A stretch of DNA of 64,000 bases from Bacteroidia bacterium (GCA_030433355.1 JAUIMG010000001.1:124001-188000), one strand, 5' to 3'. Counted from the first letter of the stretch, positions 23,769-33,423 are shown. Notes: a model not told the origin generated them from the letters alone. Numbers and translations are program-made.

Positions 23769-24806
23769 ATGAAAATAAAATCAACGCTGTTCTTACTCTT
23801 AATTCTACTAACTTCCTTTGCAGGCTTTTGTCAAAATGCCAAGATTTTGCACTATTCAGAAACTTCTGGTTTTGATCATAATACCAGGAGTAACTCACTG
23901 GCTATGTTTCGTTCCTTCCCAAACTTAAATGTGGTAAATGATTTAAATGGGCGCAGTTTTGACAGCTTAAGCAGTTTACTTAATTATGATTTAATTGTTT
24001 TTTCAAATACTTCAGGCAGTAATATCTTAGACAGCAGCCAAAGAGCTCATTTTGAAATTTACATGATGAACGGAGGTAATTTAATGGGAATACATGCAGC
24101 TAGTGATACCTACCGCCATTCAACAGCAAATGGGAATAATACAGGTGTTTGGGATTTTTATGCCAACACCCTTGGTGGCAGTGTTCAACAAAGTCCAAAT
24201 CATGTTGCAGGAACTCCTAATTATGACATTAGAACTTTAATTAACCACCCAAGCACTTTAGGGCTTCCCTTGATTTGGTCAAAAAATGAGGAGTATTATT
24301 ATTGGGAGAACGGTTACTTAGACAGCACCATCCAAGTAATTTTAGAAGTAGAAGAAACCATTGGACCAAACAATCAGGTAAACAGTTATGATTCTGCAAG
24401 AGCTGTTAGCTGGTATAAAGAAAACCTTACAACGGCCAACAATCGAATATTTTATACTTCTCTAGGACACGCCAACAGCAATTACACCTCAGATACTTTA
24501 TTTCAAAAGCACATACGTCAAGCCACAGAATGGTGTATAGGCAGAATAAATTCTTTGCAATACTCATCTAATGAGGAGCAATCTTTTAAAATAAGCCCCA
24601 ATCCAAGTAATGGTTTTATAAAGCTTGCGTCTTCAATAAAAGACTATGAACTCAAAGTGTATTCTTTAGATGGGAAAGTAATCGAATCTTATTTTATTCA
24701 TGAGTCAGAAAAAACAATGGACTTAAGCCATTTGAACTCTGGAGTTTATCTACTTAAATTTAATTGCCGTTCCTGCCAAGAGACGCAAAAGCTAATCATT
24801 CGTTGA
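23769..24806 (+). CDS. ThuA-like domain protein with T9SS sorting tail
   Basis: The 345-residue secreted protein has a signal peptide (KSTLFLLLILLTSFAGFC before Gln), then a ThuA-like glutamine-amidotransferase-fold domain (residues about 22-260) with the landmarks AKILHYSETSGFDHNTRSNS, GGNLMGIHAASDTYRH, VAWY-like AVSWYKEN and FYTSLGHANSNY. The last ~80 residues form a type A T9SS C-terminal domain: KISPNPSNGFI, LKVYSLDGKVI, HLNSGVYLLKF and a basic end. It is therefore exported by type IX secretion and probably surface-bound or released. ThuA domains are linked to trehalose and other sugar metabolism; the substrate here is unknown. Confidence 0.9.
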   Translation: MKIKSTLFLLLILLTSFAGFCQNAKILHYSETSGFDHNTRSNSLAMFRSFPNLNVVNDLNGRSFDSLSSLLNYDLIVFSNTSGSNILDSSQRAHFEIYMMNGGNLMGIHAASDTYRHSTANGNNTGVWDFYANTLGGSVQQSPNHVAGTPNYDIRTLINHPSTLGLPLIWSKNEEYYYWENGYLDSTIQVILEVEETIGPNNQVNSYDSARAVSWYKENLTTANNRIFYTSLGHANSNYTSDTLFQKHIRQATEWCIGRINSLQYSSNEEQSFKISPNPSNGFIKLASSIKDYELKVYSLDGKVIESYFIHESEKTMDLSHLNSGVYLLKFNCRSCQETQKLIIR

Positions 24807-24857
24807 GATGTTTTATAAGGAATGAATTTTTAATTTAGCATGTTTAAATTTAAACTA

Positions 24858-25838
24858 ATGAAAACCAATCAAACTTTAGCTGTATTCACGCTTACTGCCC
24901 TACTTTTTGTTGGCAGTCTTAGCGCACAAAACTTAAAATTAGTTTCTGATGTTTGGCCTCCTTTCACCAATGAAAAAGGAGAAAAAGCAATTGCCATTGA
25001 AATGGTACAGACTGCACTAAAAAGAATGGAAATACCTTCTGCGGTAGAAATAAAAGATTTCGAAACAATAATAGGAAGTTTAAAAACAGGAGAATACAGT
25101 GGTAGTGCAGCACTTTGGAAAACGCCCACTAGAGAAGAATTTATAAGCTTTTCAAAACCATACCTTCAAAATCAATTGATTTTGGTAGGACTTAGGGGAG
25201 CAGATGTAGATGAAAAAAGTTTGAAGGATCTTGGAAGTACAAAAGTTGGCATCGTTGACGGCTATGCATATGGCGAAAGAGTTATGAAAGGCAATGAAAT
25301 AGAGTTTGTAAAATCTGAAAGTGACCAAAGAAATTTAGAAAAGCTAGTTAGCAAAGAAATTGATTATATGCTAGTAGACAATATTTTAATCTACTACCTC
25401 ATTAAAAATCAAGTAAATAATATCGAAGAGTTTCTTGCTATTGCGTCTGAACCTGTAGATACAAAAAACTTATACTTTGGCCTCAGCAAGCATATTGAAA
25501 ATTCAGAAGAAATAGTACAATTATTTAATGAAGAAATCCAAAAAATGATTTTAGATGGAACTTACCACGATATTTTAGGAGTAAATTGGATAGAAACAGA
25601 TATTAATGGCGACGGTATTAAAGAGCTGGTATACAGTGGTCAAACAGCTGGAGAAACAAAACCATCTAAAACTAATATTTATGAAATCTTTGAAGATGGG
25701 GAAGAGGTAAGCGAACAGAAGTATTTTGTAAATGGGACCTATTACGATGATTGGGAAAGCATTCCAGATAGTCTTAAAAAGAGTCCTACAGTGACCCCCC
25801 TTAAAAACTTAAACCCTGGACTTCAATTAAATTTTTAG
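24858..25838 (+). CDS. family 3 solute-binding-like protein with C-terminal Ca-binding-like motif
   Basis: The mature protein resembles periplasmic amino-acid-type solute-binding proteins (SBP family 3): LVSDVWPPFTNEKGEKAIAIEM at the start, SGSAALWKTPTREEFISFSKPYL, GSTKVGIVDGYAYGE and the FNEEIQKMILDGTYHDILG C-terminal helix. After about residue 245 follows DINGDGIKELVYSG, a DxNxDGxxE calcium-loop motif like those of FG-GAP or dockerin repeats, and a short tail. No ABC permease is adjacent, so it may be a sensor or free-standing binder. An upstream ATG at 24840 is in frame, but ATG 24858 gives the cleaner signal peptide (MKTNQTLAVFTLTALLFVGSLSA). Confidence 0.82.
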   Translation: MKTNQTLAVFTLTALLFVGSLSAQNLKLVSDVWPPFTNEKGEKAIAIEMVQTALKRMEIPSAVEIKDFETIIGSLKTGEYSGSAALWKTPTREEFISFSKPYLQNQLILVGLRGADVDEKSLKDLGSTKVGIVDGYAYGERVMKGNEIEFVKSESDQRNLEKLVSKEIDYMLVDNILIYYLIKNQVNNIEEFLAIASEPVDTKNLYFGLSKHIENSEEIVQLFNEEIQKMILDGTYHDILGVNWIETDINGDGIKELVYSGQTAGETKPSKTNIYEIFEDGEEVSEQKYFVNGTYYDDWESIPDSLKKSPTVTPLKNLNPGLQLNF

Positions 25839-25912
25839 AAATCCAATTATAGAGAATATATATTGCAGCCTAGAGTGTTAGAAATTCTAAACACTTGCAA
25901 AATGAAATTAGA

Positions 25913-26446
25913 ATGAGCGAAGAAAATAAGGAGATAAAAAGCATTTTAAGTGATTTGCAATCCAAGGATACTACGAAGATTTTAGATGCTTTAAAGAGGA
26001 ATAGAAAAGATGGAAACCAAGCTACTTTTAAAGCAGTTCTTCTTTGTTTAAAAGACACGGATGACCCTGATGTTGAAGCTAATATCATTCAATTTCTTCA
26101 TGATTTAAAGGATGAAAGCTCTATTCCACCTTTGATTGAAGCGATTGAAAATGAGGAATATTCCTACTACCATAGTTTTTTGATTGCTAGCTTTTGGCAA
26201 TCTTCCTTAGATGGCAGTGATTATATTGAATTATTTATAAGAAAGGCAATAGAAAACGACTACATGACAGCCTTAGAAGTTCTAACCGTAGTAGAGAATT
26301 TTGATAACTTTTTCACCCAAGATGAGCTTATTGAATATGAAGCAGACTTGAATGAGGCTGTTTTAGAAGAAGAAAATGAAGAAAAGAAAAAGCTTTTAGA
26401 AAGCTTAGCTGATGTAGTAAGAAACCTACCCATTGAAGGAGAATAG
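25913..26446 (+). CDS. HEAT-repeat-like acidic protein
   Basis: The roughly 177-residue cytoplasmic protein is all-helical and strongly acidic. Residues about 20-95 read as HEAT/armadillo-type helix pairs (KDTTKILDALKRNRKDGNQATFKAVLLCLKDT... VEANIIQFLHDLKDESSIPPLIEAIENEEY), a scaffold for protein contacts. No catalytic motif is present. The frame extends to a TTG at 25895, but the ATG at 25913 (MSEENKEI) is preferred. It is joined without a gap to the DUF493 gene, so the two probably work or are expressed together; function unknown. Confidence 0.78.
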   Translation: MSEENKEIKSILSDLQSKDTTKILDALKRNRKDGNQATFKAVLLCLKDTDDPDVEANIIQFLHDLKDESSIPPLIEAIENEEYSYYHSFLIASFWQSSLDGSDYIELFIRKAIENDYMTALEVLTVVENFDNFFTQDELIEYEADLNEAVLEEENEEKKKLLESLADVVRNLPIEGE

Positions 26447-26716
26447 ATGAAAGAAATAAATTTTGATGGTTTAAGAGAAAAGTTAAAAGATGGAGAATGG
26501 CCAAGAGTTTATTTCTTCAAATTCATAATCCCATCGGATAATAAGAAGTTGGCACTTGTAGAAGCTCTATTTGGAGATGAAGCACAAGTTAGCATAAAGC
26601 AATCGAGCAAAGGAAATTATGTAAGTGTAAGCGCTAAAGAATTAATGCTAAATGCCGACAAAGTCATTGATCGCTATGAGAAGGCTAGTAAAATAGAAGG
26701 AGTAATTGCGCTTTAA
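26447..26716 (+). CDS. DUF493 (YbeD-like) family protein
   Basis: The 89-residue protein matches the small DUF493/YbeD family, a ferredoxin-like ACT-resembling fold: the strand WPRVYFFKFIIPS and the hallmark KQSSKGNYVSVSAKE correspond to the E. coli YbeD segment SSKGNYHSVS, and the C-terminal VIDRYEKASKIEGVIAL closes the fold. A regulatory, lipoate-linked role has been discussed for YbeD, but none is established. It starts immediately after the HEAT-like gene's stop and overlaps the convergent DUF3108 gene by 4 bp. Confidence 0.85.
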   Translation: MKEINFDGLREKLKDGEWPRVYFFKFIIPSDNKKLALVEALFGDEAQVSIKQSSKGNYVSVSAKELMLNADKVIDRYEKASKIEGVIAL

Positions 26717-27537
26717 TCTTCCTTAATTCTAGATTTTACAGTATGTCTTAAATTTTCTGTAGAAGATAGTCTAGCCCTTATAGAGCCTACCAAAATTGGA
26801 GTCTCTATTAGAAGTGGAACTTTATTTTCATCGTCGGTTACCCACACGGTCATATCTTCTCCTGCATTGAAAATAGTGCCTTCAATAAGAAGAGGTGAAA
26901 ATTTAATGGTATTAAACTTTCCAAGGTCTTTTACTTTTAGTTCCTCCCTACCAATAAAGCGTATATAACTTTCATGAATCTCATTATCGATCAGTATTTT
27001 TATAGGAATCTTATCCCCTTCCTTATAACTACCAAAATCGATGTTTCTAGCAAAATAAATCATACTAAGAACATCGTAGGCGCAGCTTTCAAAAGCAATA
27101 GTATCTTTTACAAAAGGAGCATCCTTTTCCATTTGCCTTAATGTATAAACAGCGCTCTTTTTAGGATTGAAAATATAGTCTTCTCTAATATGGGTACTAC
27201 CCTCATTTACCTGTCTTTTAAACCTCAAAGGAGTAAAATCGTCTTTTCTTACATAAGCTTCGTACTGATCTCTAACTTTATAAACCCAATCGTATTTCTT
27301 AAATGTTTGTCCGTAGCTATTGAAATAATAGTAGTCCTTATTTCCAAAATTTGCCGAATCTACTTCAAAATAAACCTCCCCTGCACTAACCCATATTCCG
27401 GCTAAGTGATAATAAATTGTATAGTTTACTCTTTCTCCATATTGGAAAGCTGTACTTTTGATTTCACAATCTTGAGCTTCACCTGAAGTAGCAAGAAGAA
27501 TAAAAAAAATTAAAGCGGTTATTGACTTAAACATCAT
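26713..27537 (-). CDS. DUF3108 domain-containing exported protein
   Basis: The 274-residue protein has a signal peptide (FKSITALIFFILLATSGEA before Gln) and matches DUF3108, an outer-membrane lipoprotein-carrier-like beta fold. Typical segments are FQYGERVNYTIYYHLAGIWVSAGEVYF, YYYFNSYGQTFKKYDWVYKVRDQYEAYVRKDDFTPLRF and the later DMTVWVTDDENKVPLLIETPILVGSIRA. Function is not known; envelope biogenesis is a reasonable guess. The frame starts at an ATG-ATG-like pair near 27537. It converges with the DUF493 gene and is divergent from the S4-domain gene. Confidence 0.85.
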   Translation of the reverse strand: MMFKSITALIFFILLATSGEAQDCEIKSTAFQYGERVNYTIYYHLAGIWVSAGEVYFEVDSANFGNKDYYYFNSYGQTFKKYDWVYKVRDQYEAYVRKDDFTPLRFKRQVNEGSTHIREDYIFNPKKSAVYTLRQMEKDAPFVKDTIAFESCAYDVLSMIYFARNIDFGSYKEGDKIPIKILIDNEIHESYIRFIGREELKVKDLGKFNTIKFSPLLIEGTIFNAGEDMTVWVTDDENKVPLLIETPILVGSIRARLSSTENLRHTVKSRIKED

Positions 27538-27578
27538 TTACAAATTAACACATTAGGATATTTATCGTTTAACTAATT

Positions 27579-27782
27579 ATGGAATTTGAACTTAAAACTG
27601 AATACATTGAATTAATCAAGCTTCTAAAGCTAATGGGAGTAGCAGATAGCGGTAGTGAAGCCAAAGAAATGGTGGAGAAAGAATTAGTAAGAGTTAATGG
27701 CGAAATTGAGCTAAGAAAACGATACAAAGTCAAGAAAAAAGATATCATATCAGCAAACGAAATTGACATAAAAGTAGTCTAG
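27579..27782 (+). CDS. S4-domain RNA-binding protein (YbcJ-like)
   Basis: The 67-residue protein is a stand-alone S4 domain: YIELIKLLKLMGVADSGSEAKEMVEKELVRVNGEIELRKRYKVKKKDII shows the two helices and the loop with the VNGE(x)E-R motif that contact RNA. It resembles E. coli YbcJ in length and layout. It probably binds structured RNA, perhaps rRNA, but targets are unknown. It precedes a T9SS-tailed protein by 9 bp on the same strand. Confidence 0.88.
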   Translation: MEFELKTEYIELIKLLKLMGVADSGSEAKEMVEKELVRVNGEIELRKRYKVKKKDIISANEIDIKVV

Positions 27783-27790
27783 TATATATT

Positions 27791-28462
27791 ATGAAAAGAA
27801 TTATAACATCTATCCTCCTTCTTTTACTATTTGGATTGCAAGTAAAATCTCAATCTAATGAGTTTGAAGTTGGCATATTGTCTCCTATTGCCAATCAAAT
27901 TTTAGATACAAATGCTAAAATAAATGTTTCGATAGTGCTTATTAATAAAGGGCCTAACGTTGTTAATAGTAACGATAAAATTTTATTCCGTATTAAAATT
28001 GGAAGTAATGACTCTACCACATTTATTGATACTTCTGTATTTGCAGGCAGATTAATTAGAGTAGATGAAACTGTGAGGTATGATCTTGTGGATAGTTTTG
28101 CTTTTTATGGTAGCAATAGATATGAAGTTTGTGCAAGTGTACAAGGAACCATTGCATACCCTACAAACAGTAGTAAAAAACCCGGTCCATGTGTAGGTGT
28201 ATTAGTTGGAGAAAAAGAAATTCAAAACAAAATCAATAAGGTATATTTTGCAGAGGGTAGAATAAGATTTGAGTTAGATCAAGCTATTCAAAATGGCACA
28301 CTGCAAGTTTTATCTATAACAGGACAAGAGCTATTGCGAAAAAGAACAAATAATTCTAAAAGACAAGAATTTTCCTTTAACCCGGGAGCTAAAGGCATTT
28401 ACTTTTTAAGAGTAACCGAATCTAAAGGCTCAACTATGATTAATAAGTTTATTGTTCGCTAA
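27791..28462 (+). CDS. secreted protein with T9SS type A sorting tail
   Basis: The 223-residue protein has a signal peptide (KRIITSILLLLLFGLQVKS before Gln), an Ig-like beta domain of about 110 residues (NEFEVGILSPIANQILDTNAKINVSIVLINKGPNVV onwards, a CARDB-like pattern), then a T9SS type A C-terminal domain: GTLQVLSITGQELL, FNPGAKGIYFLRVTES and MINKFIVR. The middle domain has two cysteines (EVCASV, GPCVG) that may bond. It is exported through type IX secretion; binding partner unknown. Its end overlaps the convergent M1 peptidase gene by 4 bp. Confidence 0.87.
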   Translation: MKRIITSILLLLLFGLQVKSQSNEFEVGILSPIANQILDTNAKINVSIVLINKGPNVVNSNDKILFRIKIGSNDSTTFIDTSVFAGRLIRVDETVRYDLVDSFAFYGSNRYEVCASVQGTIAYPTNSSKKPGPCVGVLVGEKEIQNKINKVYFAEGRIRFELDQAIQNGTLQVLSITGQELLRKRTNNSKRQEFSFNPGAKGIYFLRVTESKGSTMINKFIVR

Positions 28463-30870
28463 GGAATTAAGTAGCTATTTACTCTTCTAAATTCTCTTTC
28501 ATCCCAATCTTTAGAAGCAACATAATTAATTATCATCTTTTTATACACTTCTTGCTCGTAAAAGTGGTCAATTACATTTCTTACTGGTTTTACCAACCTA
28601 GAGTTAAAACTAAAGCTTGCATCTAACAGATTTGCAAGTGCAGCTTCATCAAGGTAGTTGAGCTCCTTTAAAACCTCCGCAGCTTTTACTCTAGTAAGAA
28701 ATTCATAGCTATTTGAACAGTAATCCACAATTTGATGGATATACTTATCTTGTTTTGTAGACAAATAGGCAACTCTATTCCATTCTATGGCAATGTTGTG
28801 CGATCTATTTCCATTCAAGCCTTCTGTCAATTTTAAATATTCTTTGGCATGGAAAGGATAATAAAAAAAGAGCATTCGCAAGGCGTCTTCTATGACTACG
28901 TAAGAAGAATCAAGAAGTAGACTTCTATAGGCAGGCTCTAATTCTTCAGGAATTCTATAGGTATTTGCCAATACGGCCTTTCTTACCTCAACATCCTTAT
29001 CCTTCAATGCTTCTTTGGTAAGCTCTATGCTTTGTGCTGTAAGTTTTGGAACAAAATAGGCAAGTACTTCTGCTTTTATTGCTTGGAAGTTAGCCTCCTT
29101 ATACCTCTCTAGTAAAAACTCGTCTTTATTATCAAATTCTCTTGAGATCAATTCTTCGATAGCGGCATGTCTATCTAATACATTTTCAGCTTTTTTAGCC
29201 TGCTCTTTTAAAATTGAAGTAGGCTTATCAAACTCCACTGCTTTCATGATTTGGTATCCAGGGTCGAATAAATAGTAATCAATCTCTTTGTCTTCTTCTA
29301 TTTGAAAATCTACCCTCTGACTTTGTTCTTCTACCATCACTTTTTTACTTAAAGTAGTACCATCTTTAAAGTGAATTTCAAATACTATTGGCATTTTAAA
29401 CAAGCTAGTTAAGGCTTTCAAATCTTGAGTTTGCTTTACATGAAAGCTTGCTGCATTAGCTTGCCTTTCAAATTCTACCTTATAGCTTGGCTCACCTCCT
29501 TTGTAAACCCATTCTTCCCAAAACCAGTCTAAGGAGTAGCCTAATCTTTCATGAAAGGCCACTAACAAGTCTTTACTATCAACACTTCCATATGCATGCT
29601 TTTCCAAATAATATTTAATAGCAGCATTAAATTGCTCTCTTCCCACAACATACTTCAACATTTCTAAAACAAATGCTCCTTTCGGATAATGGCGAACGGT
29701 TCCTGCACCACTGTGAGCAATTGGTTTAAGATCCAATTTTGATGCTTCTAAGGCTTGCTCATTATACCCTTTTCTAACCCAATCAAAATAGTCCTGACCG
29801 AAAGCTTCTTTTTGATACATCATATCATAATGCGTGGCAAAACTTTCTTGCAACCAATGACTTGCTCCATCTCTGGCAGTTATCATATCTCCAAACCACT
29901 GATGCGCTAATTCATGCGCATTCACTCTAACATAATTTCTATCTAAATAACCTCTACCATCAATCAGGTAAAAATCTCCGAATATAGTAGCAGTAGTATT
30001 TTCCATAGCACCATACATAAAATCCTGAACTGGAATCTGAGCGTATGTTTCCCAAGGGTATTTTACACCAATTTCATTTTCAAAAAAATTGAACATTTCT
30101 ACTGAAAACTTATAGGTTGGCTCATACTGCTCTGGCTGATCTGGGTAATAATAAAATTGCAAGGGAACTCCACTTTTGGATTTTGTACGTGCAATCTCAT
30201 ATTCACCAATTCCCAGCATAATTAAATAGGGGGCATGCGGATGAGCTATTTTATACTGCCACTCTTTTTTATTTTCCCCTATATCCTTTGTCTTTAGAAG
30301 TTTTCCATTTGAAAGCACTTTGTATTTATTGTCAAAGGCAACAATTATTTCAGAAATAACTTTGTCATTTTTTTCATCATACATTGGTATCCAATGTCTA
30401 TTATCAATACCTTGTCCTTGCGTCCAAATTTGCTTTCTACTTCTTCCTGTGGTATCCTTCCAACCTATGAAGTATATACCTCTTTTTGGATAAGCTTCAT
30501 ATTCAATTTCTAGATTATGTTTGCTATCCCAAATTAAATCTTCAGGATAAATAGAGAGACCTTTGTCATCGGCTTTGTATTTCACCTCTTTTCCATCTAA
30601 ACTAATCTTGTTATAAGTCATCTTAATCCCATCTAAGCGCAAAGAATCTAATTCTTCTCTTAGCACAATAAAGCTATGTTTAACCTTTCCATATACTTTG
30701 CCCTTTTCTGCATCAAATTCAATGTTTAAAGTCAAATTTTGATAATCTACTTGCCTTTCTCTAGGAACCAATCCTTCATCGGCTAAATAGGTTCTAACGG
30801 CTTCTTGAGACTGAACTGTTATTGAAAATAGAATACTAATTAATAGACTAATTCTCTTAAATATCTTCAT
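28459..30870 (-). CDS. M1 family metallopeptidase (aminopeptidase N-like)
   Basis: This zinc aminopeptidase is probably periplasmic. The 803-residue protein has a signal peptide (KRISLLISILFSITVQS before Gln), an N-terminal beta domain, the GAMEN-type exopeptidase motif in YGAMENTTATIF, and the zinc site VNAHELAHQWFGD with the distant glutamate in LQESFATHYD. The C-terminal 250 residues are helical with HEAT-like units (KDVEVRKAVLANTY). It overlaps lysA by 14 bp and forms the end of the lysC-lysA cluster. The pairing with lysine genes looks positional rather than functional. Confidence 0.93.
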   Translation of the reverse strand: MKIFKRISLLISILFSITVQSQEAVRTYLADEGLVPRERQVDYQNLTLNIEFDAEKGKVYGKVKHSFIVLREELDSLRLDGIKMTYNKISLDGKEVKYKADDKGLSIYPEDLIWDSKHNLEIEYEAYPKRGIYFIGWKDTTGRSRKQIWTQGQGIDNRHWIPMYDEKNDKVISEIIVAFDNKYKVLSNGKLLKTKDIGENKKEWQYKIAHPHAPYLIMLGIGEYEIARTKSKSGVPLQFYYYPDQPEQYEPTYKFSVEMFNFFENEIGVKYPWETYAQIPVQDFMYGAMENTTATIFGDFYLIDGRGYLDRNYVRVNAHELAHQWFGDMITARDGASHWLQESFATHYDMMYQKEAFGQDYFDWVRKGYNEQALEASKLDLKPIAHSGAGTVRHYPKGAFVLEMLKYVVGREQFNAAIKYYLEKHAYGSVDSKDLLVAFHERLGYSLDWFWEEWVYKGGEPSYKVEFERQANAASFHVKQTQDLKALTSLFKMPIVFEIHFKDGTTLSKKVMVEEQSQRVDFQIEEDKEIDYYLFDPGYQIMKAVEFDKPTSILKEQAKKAENVLDRHAAIEELISREFDNKDEFLLERYKEANFQAIKAEVLAYFVPKLTAQSIELTKEALKDKDVEVRKAVLANTYRIPEELEPAYRSLLLDSSYVVIEDALRMLFFYYPFHAKEYLKLTEGLNGNRSHNIAIEWNRVAYLSTKQDKYIHQIVDYCSNSYEFLTRVKAAEVLKELNYLDEAALANLLDASFSFNSRLVKPVRNVIDHFYEQEVYKKMIINYVASKDWDEREFRRVNSYLIP

Positions 30871-32038
30871 TGTAATATGCTTTTGCTTTATCTCTTAAAT
30901 TATAGGAAGAACTCATAACTTCTCCATAAGCACCAGTGGTTCTTATAGCAATCAAGTCTCCTCTTTCTGACAACGGTAGTTCGACTTCCTTTCCAAAACA
31001 ATCGGAAGATTCACAAATAGGTCCAACTACATCGTATTTTACTTTTTGAGTGCTTTCAGAAGTAATATTCTCTATCTTATGGTAAGATTGATATAGAGCA
31101 GGTCTTATTAATTCTGTCATTCCCGCATCAATTATCAAAAAGTTTGTTTTTATTCCTTCCTTCACATAAAGAACTTTACTTATTAGGGAGCCACATTGTG
31201 CGACTATGGCTCTGCCCAATTCAAAGTGAAGACTTTGCCCTTCTTGCAATTCTATAAAGTTTTTAAAAATGGCGAAGAATTCCGTAAAATTTGGAATTGG
31301 ATTTTCATCCGGTTGGTTGTAGTCTACACCTAATCCTCCGCCTACGTTTATATGGTCCAATGTATATCCTCTATCTAAAAATATCTTTTGTAGCTCATTT
31401 ACTCGATTACATAAAGATTGATATACGCTCAAATCAGTTATTTGAGAACCAATGTGGAAGTGAATGCCTTTAATTTCAATGAATTTCAACCCTTCTAATA
31501 GTTGAAATAGGGTATCCAACTCCCAATAATTTAAACCAAACTTATTCTCTTCAAGTCCGGTTGTTATGTATTTATGTGTTTTAGCATTTACATTTGGATT
31601 AAACCGAATTGCTATTGGTGCTTTCTTATTTAAACGCTCAGCTATTTCATTAATTACTTTTAATTCAGCAATAGATTCTACATTAAAAGTGAAAATCTCG
31701 TTTTCTATACCGTAAATTATCTCCTCATCTGTTTTACCAACACCAGCGAACGCTATATTTTTTGGTTCAAAGCCTTCCTTAATTGCATGCTTAACTTCAT
31801 TCCCTGATACGCAATCTATTCCTAATTGATATTCCTTTATCTTTTTTAAAATAGCAGAATTTGTATTTGCTTTAATGGCATAATGAACTTTATACGGAAA
31901 GCCTTCAATTTCTTTATTTATAGATTCTAAAGTATCCTCTAAGAGATTTAGATTATAAAAGAAAAATGGGGTTGCCCAATTTCTAAACTTATCTTTTTGT
32001 AGCGTTGAAAACATTCCTCTTTTAATTAAATAAGGCAT
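30857..32038 (-). CDS. lysA: diaminopimelate decarboxylase
   Basis: This PLP-dependent enzyme of the alanine-racemase fold decarboxylates meso-diaminopimelate to lysine, the last step of the pathway. The 393-residue protein shows the PLP lysine in YKVHYAIKANTN, HFHIGSQITDL, INVGGGLGVDY, the glycine-rich phosphate loop and PICESSDCFGKEVELP with the active-site cysteine. Its 5' end overlaps lysC by 17 bp, so the two are translationally coupled; a second ATG at 32014, preceded by AGAGGA, would remove the overlap and is a possible true start. Confidence 0.95.
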   Translation of the reverse strand: MPYLIKRGMFSTLQKDKFRNWATPFFFYNLNLLEDTLESINKEIEGFPYKVHYAIKANTNSAILKKIKEYQLGIDCVSGNEVKHAIKEGFEPKNIAFAGVGKTDEEIIYGIENEIFTFNVESIAELKVINEIAERLNKKAPIAIRFNPNVNAKTHKYITTGLEENKFGLNYWELDTLFQLLEGLKFIEIKGIHFHIGSQITDLSVYQSLCNRVNELQKIFLDRGYTLDHINVGGGLGVDYNQPDENPIPNFTEFFAIFKNFIELQEGQSLHFELGRAIVAQCGSLISKVLYVKEGIKTNFLIIDAGMTELIRPALYQSYHKIENITSESTQKVKYDVVGPICESSDCFGKEVELPLSERGDLIAIRTTGAYGEVMSSSYNLRDKAKAYYNEDI

Positions 32039-33332
32039 TAAGTTTAACTAAGGCTTTCTTCTTATCCTCAGTATTGATTAAAAATGAGATATTGTGGTTA
32101 CTACCTCCGTAAGAAATCATTCGAATAGATACTCCTTTTAAACATTCTAAAATTCTAGACGCAACTCCCTTATCCTGCTCCAAAAATTCTCCAACAACAG
32201 AGACTATAGTCTGATCTCTATCAATTTCTACAGTTCCATACTTCAATAGCTCTTTCTCTATTTCTTTTAAATTAGTATCATCATCAATGGTAACAGAAAC
32301 AGCCACTTCCGAAGTTGTTATCATATCTATAGAAGTTCGGTAAAGCTCAAATATTTCAAAGACTTTTCTTAGAAATCCATAAGCTAATAGCATTCTTCCG
32401 GATTTAATTTTGATCGCAATAATGTTATCCTTTGCGGCAATTGCTTTCAATCCCTTGGATTCCGTTTTTGAGGTAATCAATGTTCCATCAGAGTCTGGAT
32501 CTAAAGTACTTTTTAAGCGAACTGGAATGTTGGAGTTCTTAGTTGGTGTAATGCTCGAAGGGTGCAATATTTTTGCTCCAAAATAAGCTAATTCAGCAGC
32601 TTCATCATAGGTTAAATGCTTGATTGGTCTAGTATTATCTACTACTCTTGGATCATTATTATGCATTCCATCAATATCTGTCCATATCTGCACCTCCTTG
32701 GCATTAATTGCCGCACCAATTAGAGAGGCCGAATAGTCACTTCCTCCTCTTTTTAAGTTATCTATTTCGCCATATCTATTTCTACAAATAAATCCTTGCG
32801 TAATAAAAATTTGCTGATCGTCATTCTCAGAAATTATTCTACTCAGATTTTCTTGGATATAAAAATCATCTGGCTCTAAATCTTTGTCAATGCGCATAAA
32901 TTGCAATGCTGGAATTAAAGCAGACTTAATCTTCATTTCTTCTAAATAAAATTGCAATAATGCTGTTGAAAGTAACTCGCCTTGCGCTAGAACAGCTTTT
33001 TCTTCGTGAATTGTAAATGAATCTTGAGTAAACGATAGCAAAAAATTAAAGTGAGAATTTATTAATTCCTTTCCCTTTTCTTGGTATTCAGCTGTTGCAT
33101 ATAGTTTATTAACGGTTTCTATATAATTAAGCTTTAAGCCATTAATCAAATTAGCAGCAACTTCATTTTGCTTTTTAAATAAATTAGATGCAATCTCCAC
33201 CAAAGAATTAGTGGTGCCTGACATTGCCGATAGAACAACTATCTTTTTTTCGTTCCCCTTAATTAGCTCAGCTACTTTCTTAATTCTTTCAGCTGAACCA
33301 ACTGATGTACCTCCAAATTTTAAAACTATCAT
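32022..33332 (-). CDS. lysC: aspartate kinase (monofunctional)
   Basis: The enzyme phosphorylates aspartate, the first step to lysine, threonine, methionine and diaminopimelate. The 436-residue protein has the kinase signature KFGGTSVGSAERIKKVA (residues 5-21), RGGSDYSASLIGAAI, WTDIDGMHNNDPRVV, and a C-terminal pair of ACT domains (AAKDNIIAIKIKSGRML, QTIVSVVGEFLEQDKGVASRI) for feedback control. It heads lysC-lysA-M1 peptidase and is divergent from gldF. A paralogous aspartokinase lies at 58717-59976. A -7 element TAAATTTG (33359-33352, minus) precedes it. Confidence 0.95.
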   Translation of the reverse strand: MIVLKFGGTSVGSAERIKKVAELIKGNEKKIVVLSAMSGTTNSLVEIASNLFKKQNEVAANLINGLKLNYIETVNKLYATAEYQEKGKELINSHFNFLLSFTQDSFTIHEEKAVLAQGELLSTALLQFYLEEMKIKSALIPALQFMRIDKDLEPDDFYIQENLSRIISENDDQQIFITQGFICRNRYGEIDNLKRGGSDYSASLIGAAINAKEVQIWTDIDGMHNNDPRVVDNTRPIKHLTYDEAAELAYFGAKILHPSSITPTKNSNIPVRLKSTLDPDSDGTLITSKTESKGLKAIAAKDNIIAIKIKSGRMLLAYGFLRKVFEIFELYRTSIDMITTSEVAVSVTIDDDTNLKEIEKELLKYGTVEIDRDQTIVSVVGEFLEQDKGVASRILECLKGVSIRMISYGGSNHNISFLINTEDKKKALVKLNALFN

Positions 33333-33423
33333 ATCTCTATAAAAAAGAGAGCAAATTTAATAAAGCGAAACTGAAGCAGCACATCTTAGTAAACTCTACT
33401 CTAAGTATTGGTAATCATTCAAA

